64,000 nt of DNA from Cyrtodaria siliqua. Taxonomy: Eukaryota > Mollusca > Bivalvia > Adapedonta > Hiatellidae. This document shows positions 24,458 to 36,540 of the stretch, one piece after another. Position numbers and translations under genes: made by a program. The notes under the pieces were generated by a model that was given only the letters and a program-made list of their open reading frames with translations, did not search any database and was not told where the DNA came from. Location: NCBI GenBank assembly GCA_037043455.1, contig JAWPHD010001350.1:124001-188000 (forward strand), in the 5' to 3' direction. Positions within the stretch are counted from its first letter, which is position 1, and each line of letters starts with the position of its first letter.

Positions 24458-25640
24458 TTGTTGGTATTCCTATGGGTACTAACTGTGCGCCACTTGTTGC
24501 AGATTTGTTTTTGTACTGCTATGAAAGTGATTTTATGTTGAGTTTGTCACATGCTAGCTAGGGTGAAATTATTGATGCCTTTAATAATACTTCTCGGTAT
24601 CTTGATGACATACTCAATATTGATAATCCGTTCTTTGCTCATATGGTTACTAACATTTATCCACCAGAGCTCACGTTGAATAAAGCCAACGGTTCGGATA
24701 CAGTAGCAGCATTTCTCGATCTTCATCTCTCGATTTCAAAGGATTGTATTCATAATAAAATCTATGATAAGAGAGATGATTTCAATTTTGATATCGTTAA
24801 CTATCCACACCTGGATGGAGATGTACCTCGTGCTACCACATACGGGATGTATATCTCCCTGCTCATTCGATATCCTATAGCGTGTAATGATGTTATAGAC
24901 TTTAATGATCGAAATCAAGTTATTACAAGTAAACTTCTTCAGCAGGGTTTTCGTTATCACAAACTACGTAGATCTTTCTCTAAATTCGTAACGAGGGTCT
25001 GCTGGAAAAGTACAACACCAACCTTAAAACACTTCTGCGACTAGGCATATCACAGCCCTCATTTTATGGAGATGTGTTCTATAAACGTCTAAAGTTAAAG
25101 GGGTCTGACGGGTTTCCTGACCGCTTTACAAATTTAATCAGGAAGTTCGTCAGAAAAAGATATAACCCTTTGGTTTTGCAGAGCACTGCATGTTTAGTGA
25201 TTGACCCCTCTACAGTCAGTTATTACGCTTCACTTTTCACTTGTCCGATGACTGGACTACCTCTTCGGACTCTATGATTGCACCTACTGAAACCCCAAGT
25301 AAGGGATGTGGGTGCATGAGCTTTCGTCCCTCGGGTTAGCCGGTCTTACCCTAGATTGGTTTTCTCTTTAGCTGCAACTACTATGGTTGTTCAGTACGAT
25401 TCTGGATACATCCTGAGATGTTTATTATTTTGTATGTGTTTCTTTAGTTAGTTTCTCTGGATGTGGACTTTATTGTTAGAGAATTCCTTTTGATGGGACG
25501 TAGTTTTGTTTACACTGTCTTGTCTATTTTGGCGCTGAAGACAGGATAATAGCAAGGATTGTGCGCATATAAAATCGATTCAAGCTAACCAGTAGGCTTT
25601 ATTGCCTACTGACCGTCGTAAGTCGGTAACCCTGTCTTCA
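24458..25640 (+). pseudogene. Penelope-like reverse transcriptase, downstream piece and 3' end
   Basis: It resumes the frame broken at 19151: VGIPMGTNCAPLVADLFLYC, then the catalytic RYLDDIL (about 24595-24615), FLDLHLSIS, IYDKRDDFNFDIVNYPHLDG, and LLQQGFRYHKLRRSFSKF. A TAG lies at 24559-24561. A frameshift near 24990 moves the rest to the frame of 25001-25277 (LLEKYNTNLKTLLRLGIS ... LVLQSTACLVIDPST). This family copies its own RNA; here stop, frameshift and LINE insertion make it dead. After the frame come non-coding bases with conserved hairpins. Shorter relatives lie on the minus strand at 30869, 31957 and 53970. Confidence 0.78.
25540..25640 (+). other. Structured 3' end of the Penelope-like element
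   Basis: GAAGACAGG near 25540 can pair with CCTGTCTTC near 25632. Between them is a perfect stem CAGTAGGC (25590-25597) with GCCTACTG (25604-25611) and a weaker ACCG/CGGT hairpin, a possible three-way junction. The AGTAGG/CCTACT stem also survives in the minus-strand copy near 53978-54000. Confidence 0.5.
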
Positions 25641-26486
25641 ACACCACGTTCGGACGTTCGGACGTTCACCACCACGCTCGGACGTTAGGACGCTCTGGTT
25701 TCTATAGGACCCTATATCTCATTTTTGCTCACCTGCAAACGCGTATTTGATCAATAATGATCATTTAAAGGTATAACATTTGATGTGCTATTTGTTGTTG
25801 TAGTCTTTTCTCCGAAAGGAAATATATAATGAAGCCATATACCATTCGATTAACAGCAGCAAATTATACATGCAATATATTAGGGAAATTCCCGAGTTCG
25901 TTTTTTTTCCTTTAGTATATAATAATCATAATTATCTCCGTAAGTACAAAATACTATGTACACATATCGCTACGTAAAGCTTCGCTATTATATTTATATT
26001 GTAATGTATCTTTTAATATTTACATTCACTTGATACTTTCTGTTGAAAAGAAATAGAGTCTAATTTCGAATAAACTTCATTTTTTGGTAGGCGGACCTAC
26101 CTGTGCACATAAGTCGAAAACGGCTATTCCTCAGTCTGAACATACATTGGCGATAGTTAGTGTAGTTATGTGCACGATAGTTTTGATCATTATCAACCTC
26201 CAAAAGTACGTTATTATTGGTACTATGACAACAGGAAATAATGTAAATATAAGAATTGATTCTCAAATTAAAGCCGTTCATGCTTTTTTGAAGGCCGGAA
26301 GTGAATAATAAAAAAATTACCGAAAAGCGTTAACGCGCTTCATGAAATTTGCAATTCACTACCGGCATTAAAAAACGCATAAACGCCGAAAATGTGCAAA
26401 TCAATTCTGAAATAAAACCCACTGTAAACTTAAGTATTCAAAGTTTTAGCATGGCATTTTTAAAAAACTGACCAATCAACAAGCCA

Positions 26487-26990
26487 TAAAATTACACATC
26501 TCTGCATTTTGTTAGGTGATATATTCGGTGTTTGTACTTGACGCTCAACTGACTGTAATCCTGTATAAAACAGCATTCCATAAAATTCCATTATCTTTAT
26601 TTCGCTCGTCGGGGCATTTAATTGTATTAGATACTGGGGCCATATCCCGTACGACATGGGGAAGAAATATACTCCATGTCCACCGCCATATGCATGCCAT
26701 CTTCGAGGTGGTTAACATTTTGTACTATTGATATTTTGAATATTGAGTTCTGCTCAACCCGGGGCTATAGGGCGTGAGCGGTAGCTAGCATATTTCACTA
26801 TCGTTCATGAACAGTCTCAATCAAACCGAGACTGCAATATTTCGTATATGTCGTGTTCGGCCGTTTCCAAAGGTCCACTCTCATACTCTTTTAAGTTAAA
26901 ATTACACATTTCTGCATTTCGTTAGGTGACATATTCGTGTTTGTACTTGACGCTCAACTGACTGTAATCCTGTATAAAAAACACATTGGT
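26487..26990. repeat. 90-bp direct repeats flanking a dispersed-repeat copy
   Basis: The sequence TTACACATCTCTGCATTT...GTAATCCTGTATAAAA occurs at 26487-26577 and again at 26896-26990, with a fragment of the CCGAGACTGC dispersed family between (26573-26895). The second C block has the 90-bp sequence once. Confidence 0.75.
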
Positions 26991-28149
26991 AGTGATACTT
27001 ATATTAAAGGCTTTAGAGTGTATAGTTAAGTATCTTCTTTTAGTGTTGCATGATTTCAGAACACACACTTGTGAGACGACTAAGGATAAAGTCCGAGAAA
27101 AACCCTGTGTATTCACCTACTGAATATCTCAACATTTAAAAAACAAAGTGTAGCAAAATGCCTTGATGATCAGTGAATATACAGTAAAGGATATTCCCTG
27201 CTTCATTTGTTTTGTCATTATTGCTATTTAGGTTCTAAAAATATACAAAGTGTAAGTACCCTGATATTACACGGAAAGGTTGGTGAATTGAATTTTGAAG
27301 AAATGGACGTTTGTGTTCACGATGGGAGTATGCACGTGGTGTTTGGGGCTCTTCCCACAAGCATGTTTAATACATTTAAAATGCATTTTATATAAGCCTT
27401 TAGTTTGCGAGAAAAATGACTATATAGGTGTTATTATATTATCGAATGTACTTAAATACAGTCACTCAGTACATTTGAAAACGCAACATTTTTGATTTTC
27501 GATTTTTTTCAATCCGTTATATTTTTAATCAAATCAAGATTGTATGAAATTATTCTGTTAATGATAAGTCTACGCAAAAGTCTCGCTCAAGTCCCTTTGT
27601 CCCAAAGGTTAACATGCAGCGATAAACAGTTGAATAAGATTTGCTCTACTTCGTTCAATTAAAACATATTTTAGACGGTTCTAGGCCCAGTCTTCATGTT
27701 TTATCTCGTTGTAAATGGAGGAACTTGCATCTTGATTCCAGTTTGGTTGCCATATAACCCACTTGTATATATGTGATTAAAACCCAATTCAATTTATGAA
27801 TGGTACACATTGATTTCATTGTACTGTGTTGCCTCGGTATTTGTGTGGCAGACATATAGACGATATATTACCTTGGAACTAATATAGGATGTGTTTCAGC
27901 AAGAAATGAAGAACCTTGTATGTTCACGAGAGCTTTTTAAATTAGCAAAAGTAAAACAATTTGTGTTTCCAACCTTCGTGATTTATTTGTTAATCTATTT
28001 CCATACAAATACCAGAATTTAAAAAAACAACAGGAGTTTGTAATTATTAAAATACGATAGTTCCACTATCATTCTGTGACTAACTCACACAGCTTTATAA
28101 CAATGTAATTTCACTTATTAATCACAGTATTGTTTGCACTATATATTTA

Positions 28150-28171
28150 TGTGTGTGTGTGTGTGTGTGTT
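28150..28171 (+). repeat. GT dinucleotide microsatellite
   Basis: Eleven consecutive GT units; the second C block has only a few. Confidence 0.9.
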
Positions 28172-28390
28172 GTCAGCTAAATGTCTCATTGGTATACGGC
28201 TCTCTATATATTTACGCTCACTATGATCAGTAAGCTGAGAGATGTAGTTTCTAAATATCTCAACATTGCTCGAAAACAAAGTTTTCTTTAGGCCTTCAAA
28301 ATAATACCATGTTTCCTGTAAATGTGGTAGGTATCTAGATGGGTGATTTTTATTATTATTTTTAAATATATTATTTTACTCTTAAACGGA

Positions 28391-28396
28391 TTTATT
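28391..28396 (-). terminator. Candidate poly(A) signal of the SCP gene
   Basis: AATAAA on the minus strand about 140 bases past the stop codon. It is conserved in the second copy. A second AATAAA at 28526-28531 is only a few bases after the stop and less likely to serve. Confidence 0.5.
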
Positions 28397-28537
28397 TTAA
28401 ATCAAGATCATGCCTAAGAACATTGCAAGGTTGCTCCACCACTAAAAGTGATTGGTGAATACAAAACAATATTGGGCCTGATATAAAATAGCTAATTGGT
28501 CGGGTTACAGGAAACGCAGCATATTTTTATTTAGGCC

Positions 28538-29767
28538 TTATAAACCACCCTCAAGGTTGGTTTTAACTATGTTTTCTTTTGATGCATCTTCGCTTGTTAT
28601 AAAATCGACCACCTCGTCAATGATACGACGCATTGGAACGAGACCGTCTACTGGACCGTAAGCCTCAAAGTACTTAGTATCCAACAGATCATTTGCATGA
28701 CCGTAGGCCTTCAAGAAGATATGAGCCTCTTCCTCGGAGATTGACTTGTCCTTGTTTATATCAATGACGTCAGCGAGCATAGCAACATATTTTGCCACCT
28801 GACTGTGGAATTTCTTTCTATCAGTCGTAAAGTCTTTATTACAGGCAGTTACAAACTCTGATTCCGTCATTTCGCCAATTTTCCCTCGGAAAATAAAGTC
28901 AGTCCACCATCTTTCCAAGTTGTTTTGAACTTCTTTTTTCCTTTCATCGTCTAGATGATTCAACTCTGCGAACTTCCTCCTGAAAAACAAGCAAATAACC
29001 AAACGAAATAAATATCAAAATCCGCAATGGATATTTTTTAATATTATTTCTTGCTATTTACGATGTAATTCCATAAACTCTAATTGATATTGACATTTTT
29101 AGATTCCTATATATACCGGCGTTTAATGACAACGCACCCAATAACTCCATGTTTATGCTGTAGGATTATTTGCAAACCATTTAGAATAATGCTTTTGAAT
29201 CAATTTTTTTTTAATGTTTAAGCATTGAATCTTGATACTTAACTTGTCTTACATGTTTAGTGGTAGGCTTTTATTAAAAGCGGTAAAAGCAGTTATTTAC
29301 CTTTCCATTTATCATGGTTTACTATGGATAATCATAAAAATAAATCTGTTCCACTAAATGTCTAGCTGCATTAATATGTCTCGGAATTAGTTTTCATTTG
29401 GTTTTACTGGCCTTTATATTTTATTATATTATTACTGATAATAAATTTCCATTGAAGCGATTATTACTATCAGAACATATACACTAAACTAAATTAATTA
29501 TACAGAGGCCTATGGAACGACAAACACGACTTTGATGGTCATTTTCCATTATGATGTGATCACTTTCCATACACTAAACTAAATTAAATATACAGAGGCC
29601 GGCGACAAAATCTAAAAGTTTCGTCATACAGTGAAAATTAAGACATTAGCATGACAGAACACCTACCTTGATTCCGCAACATCTGCCACGGAGAGTACAC
29701 CGTCGTGGTTCACATCCAGGGCCTTGTGCCAGAGCTTCCACTTGGACACCAAGAACTCGTTTGCCAT
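28538..29767 (-). CDS. SCP: Sarcoplasmic calcium-binding protein, intact copy
   Basis: This is a cytosolic EF-hand protein that buffers calcium, known as abundant in invertebrate muscle. There are two exons: 29667-29767 (ATG at 29767) and 28538-28979. They are joined across a 687-base GT-AG intron (donor AAG|GTAGGT, acceptor TTTTTCAG|G) in compatible phase, giving 180 residues, the usual SCP size. EF-hand 1 has the loop DVNHDGVLSVAD (residues 18-29, Asp rather than Glu at position 12). The third has a canonical loop DINKDKSISEEE (107-118). The second (RGKIGEMTESEF region) and fourth (AYGPVDGLVPMR region) lack the acidic ligands, so probably two calcium ions are bound. The start is chosen because MANEFLVSKWKLWHKALD is conserved in both copies and fits SCP N-termini. 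No lesion is seen. A fused upstream frame reading through the intron end is not the true start of exon 2. Confidence 0.93.
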
Positions 29768-29844
29768 TATGAAGAGCACTACAATACTGTAACAAAGTTG
29801 TTGAATGGTGAACTGTTTATGAAGCAATGCACCGTTTAGCAATA

Positions 29845-29852
29845 CTTAAATA
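29845..29852 (-). promoter_or_regulatory. TATA-like box of the SCP gene
   Basis: TATTTAAG on the minus strand about 80 bases upstream of the ATG, in a context (TACTATTTAAGTATTG) that is unchanged in the second copy near 52988-52995. Position and conservation make it the best core-promoter candidate. Confidence 0.5.
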
Positions 29853-30868
29853 GTATCCTGGCACACCTAATTTACTACATATTAATTATTAACACACCTT
29901 TCTTATGAACCTACTTTGGATAACCTCGTTGTAATCTATGAATCGAGTCCTATATTCACCTCAGGCCTTGAACTTTAACGACCTGATCGTAGAGGTTCAT
30001 GGGAATTTTAATTATTAGATTGAACATTTACATATGCGTAGTAGCCAAAATGCCAAGGGGTGGATCCCTCGTGGATATGTCCCTCAACAAAATGTAAACA
30101 GAACCCCAAATAGATATTTTGTTTTCTGAATGGCGACCAGGCATTGGAGTTTGTACAAATATTGAAAACGCTTCTTCGTTTTTGTTGAAATTCAAAACAC
30201 AGGTTGCGTGAATAAAACAATAGATTTGTTCAACTATAATTCTCTGGACAAAAATACAAATTAGTTTAATAAATCAGTATTGTACTCTTTTTCAAACAAA
30301 TAGTAGAACACAATTATATTTGGCAAAACGTGTTTAAAAATATTACAAATGGAAATGCACAAATTTGTTTTTTTAATACATTACGTGTTTTTATATGTGG
30401 CACAAATATACCAGAAGACATTCGTGTGGATATATTTCATGTATTCTACAGGTGTAAGTGCAATTTTAGAAAATATTTTAAAGTTTTGAAAAATATATTT
30501 TGAATTTTAGATTATAATAAAATACCGGTTACGTTGAATTATTGTATATACATGTATCTCTGTTTGTATTAGATTGAAGACAATATTGTCACACTTCATT
30601 TTAATTTGTTTACAATGTTACTCCAATCAGTGAAGTAAGTAACAGTTATAGGACATGAAAGACGGCGACAATGACCGATAACAGGGAATCAATAAGGGTA
30701 GTTTGTACGATTATCGACACGAAAATGAGAAAAATGGACTTATAGAAATCACAGCACTCAAACACAATGGCACCGCAGATCCGCACTATACCACAAATAA
30801 AGAGCAAATAAACTGTATACGGAAAAGGACAATACAAAACACAAAGAGTGGTGAATGAAGGGTTAATG

Positions 30869-30945
30869 TCCCACTTGCTGAAAAGGTTTACTTGTAATAA
30901 CTTGATTTCGATAACTGAATTCCGGAATATCGTTACATGCCACAG
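30869..30945 (-). pseudogene. Penelope-like element scrap
   Basis: The minus strand reads VACNDI, then YRNQVITSK and a degenerate QQ, matching the CNDVIDFNDRNQVITSKLLQ part of the element at 24458-25640. The same insertion, less deleted, is at 53970-54640, so it predates the duplication. Confidence 0.65.
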
Positions 30946-31956
30946 CAAAACGAATTAGCTACATGTAGGAGATGAAATAAAACGCATGATATTGCACGAG
31001 GTACTTCCCCATCTAAATGTGGATAGTTAAAACTGTCAAAGTCGAAATCGAGATTTGTCATACAAAACGATCCTCGTTGGTGCACTGTTATCAGTTTGTA
31101 TCGACAGAGGGAATGTCCTCTAACTCTTTAATCGCATTTTATTTGCTTGTTCTTTTTTCCCTGACTTCTTTTCCATCTAGAGCCTCTTTCAAACAAAGTT
31201 CATGAACTTCGAAAGAGAGTGGGTAAACAAGCTTGCAAAAAGAGTCCTCTTTCGCGAATAAATACAGTACCAACTTTCAAGGCACGGCAAAGTGTTGCGT
31301 TACTAGCATTACGAGAACAGCATTTTTTAAAGAAAATGCCTCAAACATAGGATAAATATATCATCCCAGTAAGGTTGAAAGTAAAACATGTCGGTGTAAG
31401 CATTGTTTGCATGAGTATTTACGTGTCGCATAGAATACGATAGAAACGACTCTAAAAATGTTCCATTTCGTAAATGCATCTTCGCGCACCAGAATTTAAC
31501 CCTTAACCAGCTACATATTTATAATGGTCTGTTCTATCTTTGAATTCAGACCATTCCATTTATGTGACAAAGTGGTATTAAGGGGAAAATGATTGATCGG
31601 CAGACGGACATTGTAAACCCTGATCAACCTGCGGGTGACTCGCAGGCTGATCTGGGTTTACAATGGACGTAAAGGATATTATAGTCGTGCTTAGAGGGTT
31701 AAGGGTAAAAAAATGTACCATCTTTAGATGATTTATGTATACCTCATACCAGCTCCTTTTAATTGATTAAAAAAATATAGAAATATCTGACAGGGAAAGT
31801 AGCATTCAAGGAGGACAGTCAACCACAAAACACAAAAACAAACACGCAAACAGACAAACAAGAAGGATAAAGTAAAAATAAATGCAAACGACATCACAAA
31901 CACAAAAGGGTTGACAATAGGGCTACCGCCTTGGAACGGCACTGTCCCAATGGGCT

Positions 31957-32139
31957 TTAGGTAGGCGTCATCATAGGGTACACAGCCTGTCCGGTCATCG
32001 TACAATTAAAGAGGAAAGCATACTTGCGAACTGTAAAAGGGTCCACCATCAAGCATGCAGTACATTGCAAAATGATAGGGTCATAATCTCTTTTGATAAA
32101 CTTTTTTAACAAAGATAGTATGAAAGTGATCATGACCAA
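31957..32139 (-). pseudogene. Penelope-like element C-terminal scrap
   Basis: The minus frame gives LLKKFIKRDYDPIILQCTAC and LMVDPFTVRKYAFLFNCTMTG, matching the LVLQSTACLVIDPST...LFTCPMTG end of the family. It lies in the 1.2 kb (31200-32396) that is missing from the second C block. Confidence 0.75.
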
Positions 32140-32504
32140 GAAGCTTACGAAGTTTATAAATCACATTACCATAGAATTAAATCTTGTTTGATATGTTAGA
32201 ATGCCTTAGTATACACTTAAGCGACGCATGGTATAGTGAATCACAATTTTACAAAAAGTCTGCATTTTATAGCACTCATATTTACGTGTTATATGTATTA
32301 CAATAATGAATTGATGGCGATGGATGAAAATATTGAATTACGCTTTACGTTTGTTTATTCACGTATTACATACATGCATTTACTTGTTTACCAGATGAAG
32401 CTAGACCTTAACTAACAACGTTATCACACTACGCTGATAAGTGAGTGTCATCATACTTCATTTCAAAAACAATACTTGATATGACAAGGGCTTTATATAT
32501 CAAT

Positions 32505-33465
32505 ATCTAAATGAGAGGACGCGATTGATATATAACTATTTGTAGAGGACGCGATTGATATATATCTACGTGTAGAGGACGCGATTTATATATAACTAGT
32601 TGTAGAGGACGCGATTGATATATAACTATTTGTAGAGGACTAGATTTATATATAACTATTTGTAGAGAACGCGATTGATATATAATTATTTGTAGAGGAC
32701 GCGAATGATATATAACTATTTGTAGAGGACGCGATTGATATATAACTATTTGTAGAGGACGCGATTTATATATAATTATTTGTAGAGGACGGGATTTATA
32801 TATAACTAATTGTAGAGGACGAGATTTATACATAACTATTTGTAGAGGGCGCGATTGATATATAACTATTTGTAGAGGACGAGATTTATATATAACTATT
32901 TGTAGAGGACGAGATTTATATATAACTATTTGTAGAGGACGCGATTGCTATATAACTATTTGTAGAGGACGAGATTTATATATAACTATTTGTAGAGGAC
33001 GCGATTTATATATAATTATTTGTAGAGGACGGGATTTATATATAACTATTTGTAGAGGACGCGATTTATATATAATTATTTGTAGAGGACGGGATTTATA
33101 TATAACTATTTGTAGAGGACGCGATTGATATATAACTATTCGTAGAGGACGAGATTTATATATACATATTTGTAGAGGACGCGATTGATATATAACTATT
33201 TGTAGAGAACGCGATTGATATATAACTATTTGTAGAGGACGAGATTTATATATAAGTATTTGTAGAGGACGCGATTGATATATAACTATTTGTAGAGGAC
33301 GAGATTGATATATAACTATTTGTAGAGGACGCGATTGATATATAACTATTCGTAGAGAACGCGATTGATATATAACTATTTGTAGAGAACGCGATTTATA
33401 TATAACTATTGGTTGAGGACGCGATTTATATATAACTATTTGTAGAGGACGAGATTTATAGATAT
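32505..33465 (+). repeat. 30-bp minisatellite, about 32 units
   Basis: The consensus is GTAGAGGACGCGATTGATATATAACTATTT. The main variable sites are GCG/GAG/GGG and ATTG/ATTT. Period exactly 30, no spacers. The stretches 33001-33060 and 33061-33120 are identical dimers, showing recent unit exchange. It lies exactly at the C/A junction; the equivalent array at 55027-55115 has about three units. Confidence 0.95.
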
Positions 33466-33837
33466 AATTATATGAGTAGTATCGTTAAATGCAACATTTA
33501 ATGATTACTGTAGCTGTAAATGCAAATTGTATTTACTAACGGGTCCTTTTGGATTATTGTGGTTTTAAAGTAACATACCACTTAAGCCGGTGCTAAAGAG
33601 GGTTAGAGGTTTTGCATTTTGTAATTTATTTTATGAATACACTCAATAAAACCGAGTCTGCTATTTATGTTTGTTACTTCTAACGGACCCTATTTTCTGT
33701 GTATTCCATGTTGTATTCATATTAAATACAGATAAGTGCGTGAGCATCTTGTTCATTTCATTTCATTTAAAAAACAACTGCTCTTCATATTTTGATTTAA
33801 GTTAGTGAATTATGTTCAACTGAAAGATACACAAGTA

Positions 33838-33925
33838 ACGGCGTAGTGATAAAGCATCTGCGTCACATACGGGAGGTCTTGGGTTCAATCACAAGAGGGG
33901 TCACACAAAGTACGTCATACAAATC
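33838..33925 (+). repeat. tRNA-derived SINE head (family 2)
   Basis: Counterpart of 2862-2945: ACGGCGTAGTGATAAAGCA as box A-like and GGTTCAATCAC as box B-like. Confidence 0.6.
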
Positions 33926-34440
33926 AATTATGATATGAAATACATTCTTCATGTGCAAAAGTATACTTATAATTATATCAATATACTATTTTAGAGTTAT
34001 TATGTTATATGTTGTTTTGTCATAGTGTTAGGCCAAGGAAACAAAAATATTCTTATGTTTCCACTAAACCAAAAAAACACACGAAAACGTCTAGCCCTTA
34101 ACCCTGAAGTCTTTTTATGGCAAAAATTAGAAAGCACAGTAGAATCAGGTGTTTTTCTCTATACAGCCCAAATACTAATATTTTGTAAACTATGAAACAC
34201 ATTTCTTATAAACGTAATCTTATTTCTTTTAGACTAGCTGATGGCAGAAAAGTTGTAAAAGATTACATGCATAATGAGCTTTCAGAAAAGTAGAGTCTAC
34301 ACAATAAGGGCTCACATCATTAGCTTACAGTCTAATTTAATTCAAACTGTATTTGGCTACTGCGTCCTTAGTTGCAACTTCAAATTGTTTTCTGAAATTG
34401 TTCTTGAATTCTTTCTATGGGATATAAATCGTTGCTATGT

Positions 34441-34765
34441 TAATTCTTTGTACAAGTGTGTGCTATAATCTAGTCTGGGCAAATAAGTCACTGTATGAGT
34501 TGCCATATAGGACGCTTATAAACACTATTTGCTACACTACTCTGCTAAATGTGAGTTATTGTTGAATTGTATCTATGTGTATTATCTGTTGCTATGGTAA
34601 CTCTTTGTACAAGTGTGTGCTATAATCTAGTCTGGGCAAATAAGTCATTGTATGAGTTGCCATATAGGACGCTTATAAACACTATTTCCTACACTACTCT
34701 ACTAAATGTGAGTTATTGTTTAATTGTTTCTATATGTATTATCTGTTGCTATGGTAATTGTTTGT
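34441..34765 (+). repeat. Tandem repeat, 157-bp unit, about 2 copies
   Basis: TTGTACAAGTGTGTGC recurs at about 34448 and 34605, then a partial unit. It has one unit fewer than 3415-3900. Confidence 0.85.
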
Positions 34766-36406
34766 AAACTTGTTTGATCTGTTTCCAAAAAATGTATTAT
34801 GCACTGTATAATGCTTATTAGATAGTTGTTTAATGTTCAGTATGTCAGTATGATTAATATTGATAACTGTTTGGATGTATCGAGATAAATTACAATTGAA
34901 CAACAAATAATCAGTTCTAGTTAAGTCTAACGGTTGATGACATTGCCTCTTAATTAATTATTAATTGTTTATGTTGTTGTTGTTTTCATACAGCAGTCAT
35001 CTACGAATGACATCTAGATGTTTAAATATATTTATCACATACTTGGCTTCTAGGTGATAAAGCCATGACTTATTTATCGTAATACAGATCCAAATGAGGA
35101 CAGAATCACTGTGTTTGCGTACATAAAAACATTTTTCCCAGTTGTTTGCATCATACGACACGTTCAGACACCTTAATTATTGATGATTATTTGAAATTTT
35201 ACTTTATAAATTCCGTAATTTGGTTAGAGGCATTATTTGCTGGCGAACGCGTTACAGTAGCGTTGCATAGCTGACGTCATGAAAACTACAAAACGACGTC
35301 ATGGTTTCTCCTAAAAATCAAGGTAAATCAAGTGGGACGCAGGGGAAGCTTTTCTCTAGGATATACCGCATAACCATCTTTTAAATTACCAGTGTTTTAA
35401 CACGAAGTAGTCCCAATTTGTACTCTCGTGCTACAGTTGTCTTTTAAAAAACGCTAGTTCAATCCAATATTGAATGTTAAAACAACGATATCAAAATCTA
35501 AAGTCAGTTTATAGGTTAAACATCACCCTAGGATTCGTTTTGACCACTGTTGGCATATATAATATAGTCTAAATCGCAATTCAAATGTGAAGATCAAACA
35601 TGTTGAGTTTTTATAGCTCCAAAATTACCGATTTCTCAAAACGGTCTCAAAAAATGTGTAGTAACGGGCCAGTTTGGCTTTAATTAACAGGAATGATAGA
35701 TCAGTACCTCTTCTACCCTTCCTGGAATTTTTCGGCAAAATTCAAGCTACTCAAAATTTTAGACCCTTTCGAAATATGGTCACTCATTTTTGTCACTGAA
35801 AACACTCATTTACAAAATTGAAAAACAACAACAGAAAAGTAAACCATGAATATTTTCTACTCCCGGACATAGAGTCTAGTTATTTTCTGTCCCAAATAAA
35901 AATATGTCAGTAAATCTGACGCTTTCAAGCACTTTTCTGCCTTTCTTTTAGTATATTTACTAGTCGGCTGTTGTGTTGACTTAGATAATTGCAAGGAAAT
36001 AATTAACAATTCCAGGATTTAATGAGCAAAACGACAGACCTGTTCATCTGTTAACTATTGTTATGGCTGAATGACAAATACAAATACTTGTAGAACAGCT
36101 GTGACCAAGATTGATCAAGGTCATGACTCACCAGTACAACATCATGTCACGTTCGCCTGGATTAGGCTAGTGACACTGACATCCTTGGTGATTAGACGTA
36201 AACAAAATACAGGTTTGTACTCTTTACTGAACCTTAAATGTTATTTTCCCTGCAAGTTCATGATGATCATGTTTATCAATGTAATAGAGTGCATGGGCGT
36301 ATAGCTATACCGTTTTCATGGGTACGCAATAGTTACATGCTAAGCCGCTGGAGTGCTCCGTTAGCTAAAATTAAAATATAGCATTGGTATATGTTAATGT
36401 TTTCTA

Positions 36407-36487
36407 AAGTAAATAATTGAAGGCACCGATTCTGTGGGGGTCCCCTGACATCCCCGCCCACAGAATCTGTGTTTTCAATAATTTACT
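36407..36487. mobile_element. Short MITE-like hairpin
   Basis: Copy of the element at 5511-5591, with AAGTAAATAATTGAA and a complementary end, TTCAATAATTTACTT, that carries one mismatch. Confidence 0.7.
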
Positions 36488-36540
36488 TTTGTGCGTATAA
36501 TTCATCAAAGCCTGGTTATACCCTTGTACCCCGTTCGATA

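Larger units (their letters stand above)
25730..32504. repeat. Segmental duplication block C, copy 1 (SCP gene)
   Basis: It matches 47426-54990 over most of its length. Copy 1 lacks the TTAA element and the intron insertion of copy 2, and has extra DNA at about 26573-26895 and 31200-32396. Outside the SCP gene and the retroelement scraps it is AT-rich and non-coding; 27200-28140 and 29900-30860 show nothing recognisable. Confidence 0.85.

Noticed and set aside
28538..29002. SCP start at the in-frame ATG at 29002
   Set aside because: That ATG lies in the intron; the codons before the exon include the acceptor TTTTTCAG, and a conserved first exon with phase-matched donor exists at 29667-29767.
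32507..32833. 108-codon open frame with YKSRPLQ-type peptide repeats on the minus strand
   Set aside because: It is the 30-bp minisatellite read in a frame that happens to stay open because the period is divisible by three.
32505..33465. Regularly spaced repeats as a CRISPR array
   Set aside because: Units are contiguous with no spacers, and the genome is animal.
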